Below are positions 1 to 10,839 of a DNA stretch of 64,000 nt, in pieces (the stretch's first letter is position 1; each line of letters opens with the position of its first letter). A program made the position numbers and the translations under genes. Origin of the DNA: Kingdonia uniflora. Taxonomy: Eukaryota > Streptophyta > Magnoliopsida > Ranunculales > Circaeasteraceae. The notes beneath the pieces were generated by a model, which ran no database searches, was not told the origin of the DNA, and worked only from the letters and a program-made list of their open reading frames with translations. The DNA is taken from positions 2,728,001-2,792,000 of the forward strand of contig JACGCM010001272.1 of assembly GCA_014058105.1 (NCBI GenBank), read 5' to 3'.

Positions 1-1238
1 AAAGAAAAAATTAAACGCGGCGGTAATCAAAACATCGTCAAACTCAATTTTTTTGAGTGTGAGCTCCTCACACTCGGTTGAGTTACTGTAGCGCCAGGTC
101 ACCCAACTCACACCCAAACAGTTGCTGCTGGGAGACTTAAAGTGTGGGTTTGAGTGTGGATTTGCAAACCCAACTCAAACCCACACCCTACTGCGTTTGC
201 TCTTACCTCTTTCATCTGCTGTTTTGGAAATGAGCGGACATTTACGTTCATTTCCACTTCTCTTTTTGATTCTTCTACCCCAGGTTCACCATTTTGTCTT
301 CCAACCTTGTGATTGTTGTTGACATCCAGATCCTTCGCTTGCCCACTCAATTCACCAGTCTCAGTTTCACCGTCATGCACTGACAGTCTCAGTTTCACAG
401 TCATGCACTGATTTACCTTGCTTTTTCACAAGAGATGGCTGAGTAGCTGATGAAGCACTTACATTGCCTTCTACCCAAGACACTACAACCATAATATCTC
501 TACCAATCTCATCTAAATCCATCTGCTCAGCATGGAGATCACTGGTAACAATAGATGGAACCTGATCATCTCCCTGTGATGTCTCTCTATCTGTGTTATC
601 TGTCACCTATAGGCATAATACAAATCAAACACAATGCTAGACTATGTTAAGTATAAGTATACCACAAATAAAGTTAGATAGATCCTAGTTTATCACCACC
701 GCAATGTGTAGATATAGGGCTAAACACATTGTCTACTGTATCCAATGCCGCATATTTTTTTGATGCTTTCCCTGTTTGGGCTTCTCCACACTTTCGCTTC
801 TTTAAGAAATTATCAAGCCTTTCTTCTTATACTTCTTCTTACAGTTCATTTTCTTTTTCAATATCAACTTCTACATCAGTTCTTTTTTCCACAATACGCT
901 CCTCTTCTGCTTCTTGTATTTTTCTTCCTCTATTATCCTGCTGATGCTGAACAGTTTTTGACTGTACATTCGTATCTCCTCCTTTTTGTTTCTTTTGGCC
1001 ATTCTTATCAACTTTTGTCCATGTCCTCAATATTTTTTTGCAGGGATGCTGGAGCTTCATTCTATGTTCTTCATTTTTATACTCCTTTAGCTTTCACTTT
1101 CTAGAGGGAAATGGATCCCATGGATAAGAAGTCTCCACATCTTCATCCAAAGATACAAATCTTCCTTTGAGAGATGGTCCAATGCTTTTTGTTGGTTCTC
1201 CAACAGATTCCTAAGCAGATAATGCATATGAATAATCA
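1..1238 (-). pseudogene. Decayed downstream end of transposon-type gene A
   Basis: This stretch has no long open frame, but the minus strand carries broken exon-like pieces. One at about 373-606 is acidic and Ser/Thr-rich, one at about 839-1060 is highly charged (Lys/Glu-rich), and one at about 1090-1230 reads into a short motif with PWDPF. They appear to continue the minus-strand gene seen at 7,100-8,275, cut in two by the Harbinger element at 1,239. A long charged linker is common in plant transposon genes that end in a Ulp1-type peptidase, but no peptidase is visible here and the gene runs off the left edge. The first 200 bases contain direct and inverted copies of an ACTCACAC-type motif of unknown meaning. 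The assignment is an inference from position and strand. Confidence 0.3.
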
Positions 1239-1254
1239 GAGCATCTCCAACAGA
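1239..1254 (+). repeat. Left terminal inverted repeat of Harbinger element
   Basis: GAGCATCTCCAACAGA matches the reverse complement of 7,084-7,099 at all 16 positions. Shorter elements nearby also begin with GAGMAT or AAGCAT, which suggests related transposase recognition. Confidence 0.9.
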
Positions 1255-1342
1255 ACAGTATGCAATTCCAGTTTACCATACCAGTATTCCAAAATCGCAT
1301 ACTGTTTTGGTCCAATAGCAAATTACATTTTTTCTACTGGGC

Positions 1343-1512
1343 GTTTTACTGTTCAGCGCCTAACATTTGAGCGCTTAACAGCTCAGCGCCCAAAAAAAAA
1401 GCCAAATGATTTGTAATATATGATGAGCGCTTAACAGTTCAGCGCCTAATAAAAAAGCCAAATGATTTGTAATATATGTTAGGTGCTTTTTGGTTTAGCG
1501 CCTATAGTCTGG
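1343..1512. repeat. Left subterminal repeat cluster
   Basis: At least four copies of a GC-rich core (TTCAGCGCCTA, CTCAGCGCC, GAGCGCTTAAC and variants) occur in direct and inverted orientation just inside the left end. The same core recurs inside the right end at 6,838-6,952. In this superfamily subterminal repeats are candidate binding sites for the Myb-like partner or the transposase; that role is inferred here. Confidence 0.7.
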
Positions 1513-1646
1513 CCTTAAGTTTGTTGTTTTTCCCTCCTTCCCTTCTCATTCAAACAACCTCACAACCAACACCCTAATACATCACTTAACCCATAATTAA
1601 ACATAATGAGTCTTGGGGTATTATAATCATACCGAGAAGAAAATCA

Positions 1647-3722
1647 ATGGAAGATTTGGAAGAATATAACCCCTACCACACCGCTCGACGCAATAATCGC
1701 ATGGCGATACCGGAGAGAGTCATGCAAGATTTTGGACCTGCACACCCACCTCCACCCCTCGATATTAGTCTTGATAACAAGAGGAGAGTGGTTGTGTTGC
1801 CGGAGGGTAAAACTCACATATCGAAGAAAGTTGCGACAATCTCGGTGAGAAAAAAAATCAAAATTTCATAATTTTTTTACCTTTAGCATATGTGTATGAT
1901 GAAATGTCTCAAAGAAATGTATTTGATGTTTAACAATGTGTTTGATGAAATGTCATGTTGGTGATGATGCAGGGGGACGCTCTTAACTTTTGTGGCGGGG
2001 ATGCTTAAGGTTGTGAAGACCTACGACAAGTTGCATAAAGAACAAAAGGTTTGGCTAAAGAAGTCCCCATTCGGAAAAAAATTCAAATGTTGTATAGGAC
2101 AAATCGGAAGGTATTGGGCACTAGGAAAAAGCGATCGAACTTTAGTTCAAGGTCTTGGAGAGGTGGTGGCCAACCACCCACACGTTCCACTTAGTGGACA
2201 CGGAGATTGGTTTTACCCCGTTAGACTTTTACATGCTAACGGGGATACCTATCGGGGATCCTAGAAAGCGGCCATTGCCGTTTAATTTTAATTATGAAAA
2301 GCGGACAATGTTCCGCCAATTTTTTCCGACTCTAGGGGAAAATGATGTCCATTCGGGGGCTATAAAGATAAGTTGGATAAAGTCGTTTATTGAGAAGAAT
2401 AAAGATGATCCCATGATACGACCTTTATCGACTCGGGCTTTCATATTTTTTGTAATGGCCGAACTTTTCTTCCCCAATAGAAAAATTACGATAAGGTTAG
2501 GTTATTTGGCCGCGATTGCGGACCTAGATAGGTTGGATGATTATAATTGGGGCTCTGCCATTTTGGGGGCTTTATACACGGCCCTTAACTCTTACTCTTT
2601 GGGCGTGAAGGGTTTGTGTGGTTGGTGGAGTTTGCTTGAATATTGGTATTATGAATATTCTGCAAAATCTTCACCCTATACTTCAAGATGAGGCAACCAA
2701 TGATGCACACCTCTATTTCCCAAGATTAACTCGATGGACAAGGATGAATTTGATGGAGAAAGTTAATAGGGGGATGTATAACAACGTGAGTATTGCTAGG
2801 GTTCAAATTGAGTTGCAGAGGTTAGACAATCTCATGTGTCCATGGGACTCATATTTAGAGATACAACAAGGTTTAGACGGTTACGAGGGCACGCCCCTAG
2901 TAGTTGCACGATGGTTTTCACAAAAAAAGGTACCTCTCCATGTTCCTAGCCTTCCGCATGCATGGTATTTGGGGGAGTGGTGTTCTCTTCAGGTATTTGG
3001 GATTGCACGTGTTCCAGCGGACCCTTTACCCACTAAGGATATGTTTGGGGATCATCGATTACTTGGGGATTGTTATCTTGACCAACTTAGAGGTTAGGGA
3101 TGGGTAGATGGTGAACAGTTTCTCATAGATCACATCAGTTATGATCTATACTGGGATAGGGTTTCCACACCATACATTTTACCAGACAACTCACAGACAA
3201 TCAACGCTGATGTGATCAGTCCAAAAGCGGTTAGAGGGTGGATTATTCCTCTAAGGTTTGCACATTTCATGCTACAGGAGACACAGCTGACACAGAAGGA
3301 CATAGATACCAGTGTTGATCCTGCATGGCGGCTTAGAGTTGTCGATATTGATGGCACTAATAGGTTGTTTGACGTACCTCGTCTTAGCGATGTCCCAGGG
3401 GTACCATCTACTGGTTTAAATCATGATACAGAGATAAATGGTTAATTTGATATTGCAACATTTTGATATCTTTTTATTTACATATATAAGTTTTTCTTAT
3501 TACACCTTTTTATTGCAGTACACGCAGTATCTGGATGAGTCTAGACGTATGTATGTCGGTGGCTAGCAGGTTGCATATGATTGGACGGCTTCAATGTACG
3601 AGCATTATACTGGTATGGTCACTTACAGAGACGACACGATCAGAGAGAGAGATGCCCAAATACAAGAGCTTTATGATCAAAATCAAGAGTCGGAACAATC
3701 CATTGCAGACTTGCAGGAATAG
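1647..3722 (+). pseudogene. Plant mobile domain (PMD, MAIN-like) protein, decayed
   Basis: The likely start at 1,647 opens an exon with the segment AHPPPPLDISLD. An intron with GT at about 1,845 and AG at about 1,970 leads to a long exon. That exon carries the plant mobile domain signature: RWWPTTHTFHL, then a region ending LTGIPIGDP, then RAFIFFVMAELFFP, YNWGSAILGALY and a final LPHAWYLGEW. After about 3,445 a second short intron leads to a charged, coiled-coil-like tail ending at 3,722. The frame is broken near 2,130 and 2,660 and by stops near 2,146 and 3,097. PMD proteins act in silencing and transcript control in plants and also occur in transposons. Here the gene lies wholly between Harbinger ends and points the same way as the transposase. 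The domain call is firm; the function inside the element is unknown. Confidence 0.8.
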
Positions 3723-3746
3723 CTTCATCGATACCATTTCTGATAA

Positions 3747-3925
3747 TTTGTAATGTTTTAATTTTGGATATGTCGTTATGTTTTAATTTTGGATATGTAA
3801 TTTGGATATGTCGTTATGTTTTAATTTTGGATATGCCGTTATGTTTTAATTTTGGATATGACGTTATGTTTTAATTTTGGATTAGGTCGTTATATTTTAA
3901 TGTTTGACTTATGTCGTTATGTATT
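3747..3925 (+). repeat. Minisatellite, ~25-bp unit
   Basis: About six imperfect tandem copies of a 25-base AT-rich unit containing GTTATGTTTTAATTTTGGAT lie between the PMD gene and the transposase. One copy is internally shortened. No function is apparent. Confidence 0.85.
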
Positions 3926-4086
3926 CCACCTTTATTTCCCTAAGGTCTTCCGCCTTGGTATTTCCCGCTTAATTCTCCCGCTCAAATCTCCCGCCTTTAT
4001 TTCTCTTATATATATGTCACCAAGCACATTCATTTTTACACATTCAAATAACTATCTCCACCTTTATTTCCAAGTTCTCAAGCAAC

Positions 4087-5382
4087 ATGTTCCCAACTAA
4101 TAATCCCCTCGCAAATTATTTGGCTAGTTCCTCCGACGAAGATGATGAGTTATTAAAAGAGTACGCGTTGTGCCAAAGCTCTCATTTAAATTTGATGTTA
4201 TCATATGAAGCTTTCAAATCTGGATTACTCGGAAAGATCGGGGGATCGATGATGGGTCGGAAATAAGTCAATCGCAAGCACAAAATCTTTAATCAAATTT
4301 TTTTGGATGATTACTTCGCCGAAGTAAAACCGACGTACAATACGTACTTTTTTGGCAAAGATTTCGAATGTCGCGTGATATATTTCTACGCATTCTTCAA
4401 GGTATTTCTGAGTACGACTCTTATTTCGCATGCAAGCCTAATGCGTCAAACACACAAGGATTAACGGGTCATCAAAAAATGACGTTCATACTTCGTATGC
4501 TTACATATGGTACACCCGGTGATTCAACGGACGAGTATTGTCGTACGACGGAGAGTACGACCTTGGAAGCGTTGGATAAATTTTGTAAAGCGGTGATTCA
4601 TTTATATCGAGATGAGTACTTGAGATCTCCTACTCTGGCCGACATAGCAAGGTTGCTCAAAGAAAATGAGGCGAGGGGTTTCCCAAGAATGTTGGGGAGC
4701 ATCGATTATATGCATTGGGGTTGGAAGAATTACCCTAAGGCATACCAAGGGGCTTTTAATGGGAAGAGTAAAAAACTGACAATCATACTTGAAGCGGTGG
4801 CTTCGTATGATTTGTGGATTTGGCATGCACTCTTCGACATGCAGGGGCCGAACAACGACATCAATGTTGTTGAACGTAGCAAATTGTTCAACAACCTAGC
4901 AATAGGAAATACCCCTCCCATAAATTACAAAGTTGAGGTCACGACTACGATATTGGTTATAATCTTGCGGACGGTATTTACCCGAAGTGGAGAACATTTG
5001 TAAAGACAATTCCAATGCCAATCACGGCAATGGAAAAAAAATTGCGGCTATGCAAGAAGAGGCCAGGAAGGATGTAGAGCAAGCTTTTAGTGTTTTACAA
5101 TCTCGATTTGCAATTGTTTGGAATCCAGCACGGTTTTGGAAGCCCGAAACATTAAATTTGATTATGCACACATGCATTATTTTGCATAATATGATTACCG
5201 ACGATGAACGTGATTGGGCGACACGTGATTACAAGTATGATAAAGCGAATGGCCCGTTCAAGCATCCACCGAAGATTTCTCGAGGTATTTCTATGGATAA
5301 CGACATTGATAAATATCTTGGGGAACATTTGAAGTACCGAAATGAAAACAAACATTTCGAACTTCAAGGACATAATGTTTGA
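4087..5382 (+). pseudogene. PIF/Harbinger DDE transposase, frameshifted
   Basis: The likely start at 4,087 gives an acidic N-terminus (SSSDEDDEL). After frame changes near 4,350, 4,934 and 5,035 and a stop near 4,264 the reading continues to 5,382. The plant Harbinger (HARBI1/ALP1-like) core is clear: STDEYCRTTE, LRSPT, then the first catalytic Asp in GSIDYMHWGWKNYP, the second in GPNNDINV, and the Glu in RKDVEQAFSVLQ, followed by HNMITDDERD. All three DDE residues are present although the frame is broken. The enzyme would cut and paste elements with matching ends. Its usual partner is the convergent Myb-like gene at 5,599-6,680. Confidence 0.9.
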
Positions 5383-5598
5383 GTTGTTATTTCAATTTCA
5401 ATAATTTGAACTTGTAGCTTCTTTTCATGCCTACGTATGTTATTTCATTTTCACTAATGTTCCAAACTAAAAACATTTAAAAATGATAAATGCCCATTAG
5501 AATTTAAACTACAACATTTCAAAATTTTACTAAGTTGTAATTCATTCCAAACTATAAACATTGCAATGCATTTTAAAATAATCAATGCCCATTAAAAT

Positions 5599-6680
5599 TT
5601 AAACTACATCATTACCATCACTAGCATTTGACGAACTCGTGGCATTATGCTTTACCATCATCTTTTTCATCACTTCATTCTTCAACATTTGCCAACACAT
5701 GGCGGTATCTCTATCCATTCCATACAAATTCTTTTCCATAATCTTCATGTCTCGAATTTGTTCTTCCCTTTCTTGCTTTTTCCGATATAGCTCGAGATGT
5801 TCCGCCGCCATGGCCTTCTTTATTTTCTTTTCTTCTTGCCTTAGCTTGACATTATTTCCAACCATCTCTGTTATACCCTCATGGGACTTAATCGCCTTTT
5901 CAAACTTTGTCAAAAGGTTATTTTGCCTTTTTTTTCCTTTTTTTCTCTCGTTGGCATATTCGTTAACCCCGGGTCCGTCACATCTTCATCATTGTCAACT
6001 AAGCTATCGGGGTCCGAACCCATTGAAACCCTTGGACTTACATTTGAAGACGTTTTTTGTGCCTTAGAGCCACCACCAACTTGCATTTCATGGACGCTTC
6101 TATGGATGATCTCTGAATTCTATCTTGGATGTTTTTTCATAATATGCCAAATATGTTTGAAACCAAACTTATGTGGTTTTCGATTGTTTTTGGTTTTAAA
6201 CGTTTTCTCAAACATAGTATCCGCACGGTCATACTACGTACAAATGTCAAAAAATTCAACACTTCACAAAATAAAGTAATGTATTAAATTTAAACAAACA
6301 TGTCATATAAATTGAAATGTACCTCGTGGTGTTAATTTCCAATCCCGTAATGGTTCGCCTCGCGAACTTTGATAACGCAAGATACAAAAAAAGCGGTTTG
6401 CCGTTAAATTTTCCCCCAACGTTGTTTCAAGGCAGCTCTTGTACGGGTTTTCACACCACTTTTTCCTTCATAGCCATTTGTTATTTTCCCCCAAAACTTA
6501 GATTCATCTTGTTGGCAAGAGTTTGATCCTCAAGGTCGGTCTAACAACTATTATCACTTTTCTTTTCATTGACATTGGGGTTGGGTGGCGTGGAAAAGGA
6601 ATGTGGGGGCATGGAGTAGTTCGGTGATTCCGGAAGTTGCGTTGATGGAACGTATTGAGAGTATTGGGAAAACTTGTTAT
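5599..6680 (-). pseudogene. Harbinger Myb/SANT-like accessory protein, decayed
   Basis: On the minus strand the frame opens near 6,680 with a Pro/Ser-rich N-terminus. It continues to a SANT-like segment (KFWGKITNGYEG, TRTRAALKQRWGK) and ends in a 104-residue Lys/Glu-rich coiled-coil region at 5,599-5,913. Several stops and frameshifts separate these parts. This matches the second gene of plant Harbinger elements, a DNA-binding partner that carries the transposase to the ends. It converges with the transposase across a short AT-rich gap at 5,383-5,598. Confidence 0.7.
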
Positions 6681-6837
6681 CCATTTGATGTTGATAGAGC
6701 TTGAGATGCTAGAGAGTTGATAGATTGAAATGGGTGAATTTTATTTAAGAAAACTACCCTTTTATTTGAAAATTTTGGGTGAAATCAAAAAACTAACCGT
6801 TGGAAAGATGGGGTGAGGATTCCGGAGTGTAGGCGTT

Positions 6838-6952
6838 CTTCCGTTCAGCGCCTAGAGTTCGAGAAAAAAAACTTACGCGCGCTGAACGGCTCAGCGCTTA
6901 GACAGCTGTAATTAAAAGTTGTTGGGCACTGAATGGTTCAGCGCCTAGGCGG
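6838..6952. repeat. Right subterminal repeat cluster
   Basis: Three copies of the core found near the left end (TTCAGCGCCTA, CTCAGCGCTTA and TTCAGCGCCTAGG) occur here. They share no coding frame and are symmetric with the left cluster. Confidence 0.7.
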
Positions 6953-7083
6953 TATGTAGATACTTATCCCCAAGTTCAGGATTCGCGTACTTTGGAGGGG
7001 TATGGGGGTGAGTATGCTGAACCCCATACTCCTGTTGGAAGGAGTTTTTGCAAGAGTATGCTAAAACTGTAACACCATACCAC

Positions 7084-7099
7084 TCTGTTGGAGATGCTC
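7084..7099 (-). repeat. Right terminal inverted repeat of Harbinger element
   Basis: TCTGTTGGAGATGCTC is the exact reverse complement of the left end. Confidence 0.9.
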
Positions 7100-7101
7100 T
7101 C

Positions 7102-7553
7102 TGAAGTAAGTCATTCCTTATAATTTATAATGTGACTTAAAGATTGTTTGGAACCAACCATATCAATTCCTTCCATAATAGTCGGGCTCCTCTTCATACC
7201 TTTCTTCTTCTTCAGTACCTGTTTAGGACCTTCTACATCTTCAACAATTTCCTGTAGCTATTTGCATAAGATAAGAAAAGCATTATGATAAATAAACCCA
7301 AGTCGAATAACAAAAAAAAAACATATTCAGATGACAAGAACACATATAAGTAATGACAAAGAAGATGTTAGCTTACCAATGCCTCTATGACAATATCTTC
7401 AGCCAAATCAATATCATTTGGCTCTAGCTGAAGCACTCACAAATTTTTTCTGAGAAAATAGTGTGCGAAACGAAAATATCTTAGAGTAGGTAAAAATTTC
7501 AAGTCTCTATCCTTATAACCTTTGAAACAATGGTGGTTTATGGAATATCCTTA
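7102..7553 (-). pseudogene. Interrupted exons of transposon-type gene A
   Basis: On the minus strand a Lys-rich segment containing KKKKGMKRSPTIMEG spans about 7,110-7,260. An acidic segment (EPNDIDLAEDIVIEAL, about 7,378-7,440) is followed by a plausible GT donor. These pieces sit between the PWG-containing exon at 8,060-8,275 and the pieces at 1-1,238. They are best read as middle exons of one gene split by the Harbinger element. Function is not identifiable from these linker regions. Confidence 0.3.
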
Positions 7554-7928
7554 AAGCATCTACAGTAGTTAGGTGGATTCTAATGTGGCAAGGTGAATTT
7601 TAAATCCACCCTAAATGTTTCCCAGCAGCTATGTGAATCGGTGGCGTGGCAAAAAAAATTTACCTTGAGGGTGGATTCTCTACCATATGGGTGGATTTGG
7701 GGTGAATTCATATCGCGCGTTGGGTAATGGATGCTCCAGATTGAGCCACATGGAGATATATATATATTTTTTTTTTTATCCCGCACAGTTCAGAACTGCG
7801 CGTAGTGACGTCGTGCGGTTCAAAAATGCGCGTTGGGAATTCACCTTGATTGCTGTAGAAATATGTTAGATGGATTGGATTCAACTTGAAATTTATCAAA
7901 TCTACCCTGTGAACTGCTGTGGATGCTC
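7554..7928. mobile_element. Tourist-like MITE with TTA target duplication
   Basis: The left end AAGCATCTACAGTAG pairs with the right end CTGCTGTGGATGCTC, allowing mismatches. The 375-bp element is flanked by TTA at 7,551-7,553 and 7,929-7,931. TTA duplication and small size fit a non-autonomous PIF/Harbinger element. GTGGATT and GGTGAATT motifs recur inside. It carries no gene. Confidence 0.75.
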
Positions 7929-8059
7929 TTATGTACTCCATATCAAGAATACTTAGAAAAGACCAGAGCATAAGAACCCAGGTACATCCGTGCACAGACA
8001 ATGCGTTGTCAGACTTCTTATTTCGTACATTCCAATATGAGACAAAACTTTGTATTTAA

Positions 8060-8275
8060 GTGTAAAGAAAATTGTAAAGTTCCTAACCCCATGGAAAATG
8101 ATTGAATTCATCTAAGTCATCAGCCATATCAATGTATTTCGATTCAATATTCCTACCGCAATTTGGTAGGATAAAATCTTGTACAATATCCAGTAGATTT
8201 AAGTGTTTGACATCATCTCCATTGGGTAACTTCAAATGCTTTAGTATACTACATATAGCTTCTGCATTCAGGTGT
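8060..8275 (-). pseudogene. DUF1985-like exon of transposon-type gene A
   Basis: The minus strand reads LKLPNGDDVKHLNLL, then IVQDFILPNCGRN, MADDLDEF and a terminal FPWG. A hydrophobic segment, a 'DLDxF' segment and PWG is the pattern remembered for DUF1985, a domain of plant transposon proteins often linked to Ulp1-like peptidases. The same order is seen in gene B at 24,768-25,330 (DVKRLSLLYVLEAFLLPNKG, then ESFENF), so the two are paralogues. Upstream exons of this gene appear to lie at 20,105-22,754. Confidence 0.45.
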
Positions 8276-8350
8276 TATTAAAACACAAAATAAGTGATAA
8301 CATGTTAAATAATAGTAAACTACATATAGATAGCAAGTGAGGATCTCTTA

Positions 8351-8892
8351 GAGAATGGGCAGCAGGATAGTTATCGCTATTTTAGCTATCCAAATTCAAT
8401 AAAATCCAGTTTTTCAGGATAGCTATCGCTAAAAAAAATTAATTTCGAGAAAATCGGTAGCGATCTGTAACGACTCAGTTGATGTTAGGTGTCAGTGGGG
8501 CCCGGATAAATAAAGTATTAAAAAATATCTTAAAAAATTATTTTGATTTTTTAAAAATTTAACATGCGCCAATTGAATTGGCGTTGTGTATTTTTATTTT
8601 TATTTTTATTTTTATTTAAATATTTGTGCTTTTATTAAAATAAAATATATTTATCAATTAGCGTAGCCTAATTGAATTGGTGCAGTGTATATATTTTTTA
8701 TTTTTTATTATACAAAAAAAATTAAAAAAATGTCTGCGCCGAATTGGCGCACAACAATTTAAAAAAACTGAAAAATCTGACATCTATCCCCACCTTGAAA
8801 AAGAATTTTTTTTACCTCTAGCTACATGTCATATTTTCTCTGAATTTACCCCTACGTGGCTAGCTAACTTAGTTATCCTGCTGCCCATGCTC
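8351..8892. mobile_element. MITE, PIF/Harbinger type, TTA duplication
   Basis: Left end GAGAATGGGCAGCAGGATA matches the reverse complement of the right end with one mismatch. TTA flanks both sides (8,348-8,350 and 8,893-8,895). The 542-bp body is AT-rich with a short TTTTTA repeat run and several copies of a CAATTGAATTGGCG-like motif. There is no coding capacity. Confidence 0.85.
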
Positions 8893-8895
8893 TTA

Positions 8896-9433
8896 CCCCA
8901 ATGTCTCTCAACCCTTGCACCTGCCCTTGCATTTCTAATTTCCATGTAATGATAGGTAGATTTTTTCCTTGAAAATCGCCTTTGTTTGAATTTGGAAGCA
9001 TGCACAGCATTAATGAAACTGTAATCGTGGTGAACATGAGATACAAGAAGACCCAAAATTAAAACTATATCGAGTTGTCTGAATTAGAATGTTGTCCTAC
9101 CAAATCTAAACCTCATGTCACCAACATGGGGAGTTTTATAAGCAAGGAGAGAATTTTGTAACCTCAAGGATGTTTTAATATTGTTTATAATTTTGATGTT
9201 GGAAGGATGTAGGGCCCATGAACCAACTAACTCCACAACTCCAAAATAACCATAGATTCCCAAAAGAGAGGGAACTCTTAAACTAAAATATATTTGAGAG
9301 ATATTTTCATTCTTTTATCTTTCTTCTACCGCCTCATTTTGTTAAAACACCAATAGTTCATAAAACCTAATTAAAACTTCTTAAAAAACCATCAAAATTC
9401 CACCAAAAGGAAAGAAAAAACAAAAAACAAAAT
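8896..9433. other. Upstream region of the MULE gene
   Basis: No gene is seen. The last 150 bases before the start at 9,434 are A-rich and resemble a plant 5' leader. A long MULE terminal inverted repeat was looked for here and at 13,954-14,480 but could not be recognised by eye. Confidence 0.3.
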
Positions 9434-9651
9434 ATGAAATTACCGGACTTAAATTTTCCGGCCAATGAGGATAATGGATATAGTCTTATTGACTTAAATA
9501 ATCTGGCGATTAATGATGATCTTGTCGATGAAAACTTCATTGAGGTATGTACTACTAAAATTGACTTAGTTGTTTAGATTAATTTGCCATAAGAATTCTC
9601 ATGCAATAGTAATCAATAACAAGATACGCTTAATTGAGTCTCGTGTAGATT

Positions 9652-9716
9652 AGTTTGAAAAATTATGGTTTTAATTTATTCTTGTTTTACTTATTTCTAA
9701 TTAATCATGTAAGTCA
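9652..9716 (+). repeat. Intron repeat, left copy
   Basis: About 60 bases ending in CTAATTAATCATGTAAGTCA recur at 10,910-10,974 with roughly 90% identity. They bracket the Helitron-like insert plus about 70 bases of intron, so they probably predate the insertion. Confidence 0.7.
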
Positions 9717-10839
9717 CTAGTACTACCCGTGGCTCGCCACAATGAACAACGTTGACGCGCCTTCGGCGCTGTCTATCTAACCGATATGTTACAAAGGCAA
9801 GTCTTCGACGCTATCTATTTTTCCCAACTTCAAACACGACCTGAGAATACCCAATGAGAGAAAGTACCTAAGGCATAGCAACAACGTCAACTGTAATATA
9901 TGGTTGCCCATTAGGCGTCGTTACTTTTGGTTTTATATTTGTTGAATTAACCTCAAATGTACGACACTAAGCTATCCCCATCTCCAATACTCAAAACTGA
10001 AAGCAAAGAAAATTTAGTGTGAAGCCAAAAAGTACAATATCCAAGTTATACATAAAATTATCCTCCTAAGTACACATGCCACTTAATACTTAAACAAAGC
10101 TATAACACTTTCTGACCTAATATTAGTAAAGCTTTACATGTGTGGAGAAAACAGCGAAACCCCATAACTCCCTGAGATTCTTAGTTCCCTATCTGATGAA
10201 GGTATCGTGATGGTTTCTCTTTTGGAAATCCAGGTACTATCGATGTTTATAATGAGAATTATATTCCACCTATATAAATTCGGTTACTTGAAGGAAGAAG
10301 TTTTAAACTTTGTGGGCATGCTTTGGGGAAAAAGAAGCAAGAACGATGGGACTCATAATTACATTGCTTTCATTGGTGTATGATCCATGTTAGAAGCAAG
10401 ATAGTAAAGGTATATACGAAAGCAGAGCACCACAATAGTTCATATTCCTTCTTAATTAAAAAGGCTTTCGTTGAACTGTGATTTTTGAAGAAATCAGAAG
10501 GTTTATATAGAAAGATTATAGAGAGCTGAGATAATGTAGGTAATAATTGGGATATAATAATATGATCACAAAAAAGAGAAACACCTCCCATGTAACAAGT
10601 GTTCTTCAAGCATGCTTTCAATGTGAAATAGTAACACCTCCCATCTTTATTGTAGTTGTTATGGCGCCAACTATCATCATTCTAGGAAGATGGTCTTATT
10701 TTCATGTAGCCTTGATCAACAACTGCAGTCTGAAGTTTCAGAGACTGCACCATAACTCAATGTAATCTATCAGTGTCTATACACAAATAGTCCATTATAA
10801 TATATAAGGGTTAATAAAACTAGAGTATATTAGAGTAGA
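9717..10839 (-). mobile_element. Non-autonomous Helitron in MULE intron 1
   Basis: Read on the minus strand, the 3' end has the hairpin GTGGCGAGCCAC, then GGGTAGTA, then CTAG, followed by host T. This is the Helitron end pattern. The proposed 5' end at 10,839 reads TCTACTCTAATATACTCTAG and is preceded by host A, giving an A/T insertion site. The 1.1-kb body has a second hairpin (GCGCCTTCGGCGC at 9,757-9,769) and no recognisable gene or Rep/helicase. The 3' end is well supported; the 5' end is the best candidate by eye. Confidence 0.6.

Larger units (their letters stand above)
1239..7099. mobile_element. PIF/Harbinger DNA transposon with three genes
   Basis: The element is about 5.86 kb. Both ends carry the 16-bp inverted repeat GAGCATCTCCAACAGA, with further partial similarity inward (a shared GTATG). 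Inside are a plus-strand plant mobile domain gene, a plus-strand Harbinger DDE transposase and a convergent minus-strand Myb-like gene; the last two are the standard Harbinger pair. Short GC-rich subterminal repeats lie next to both ends. The expected 3-bp target duplication is not clean: TCA on the left and TCT on the right. All three genes carry frameshifts or stops, so the copy is dead. It lies inside minus-strand transposon gene A, whose pieces resume on both sides. Confidence 0.88.

Noticed and set aside
122..322. Plus-strand open frame with hydrophobic C-terminus
   Set aside because: Short, repetitive (ACTCACAC-type motif), no similarity recognised, and the minus strand has the better coding signal.
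3747..3925. CRISPR-like repeat array
   Set aside because: Units are contiguous, AT-rich and without unique spacers in a plant genome; it is a minisatellite.
10370..10621. Minus-strand 83-residue hydrophobic frame in the small Helitron
   Set aside because: No family pattern and AT-driven hydrophobic composition; not supported as a captured gene.
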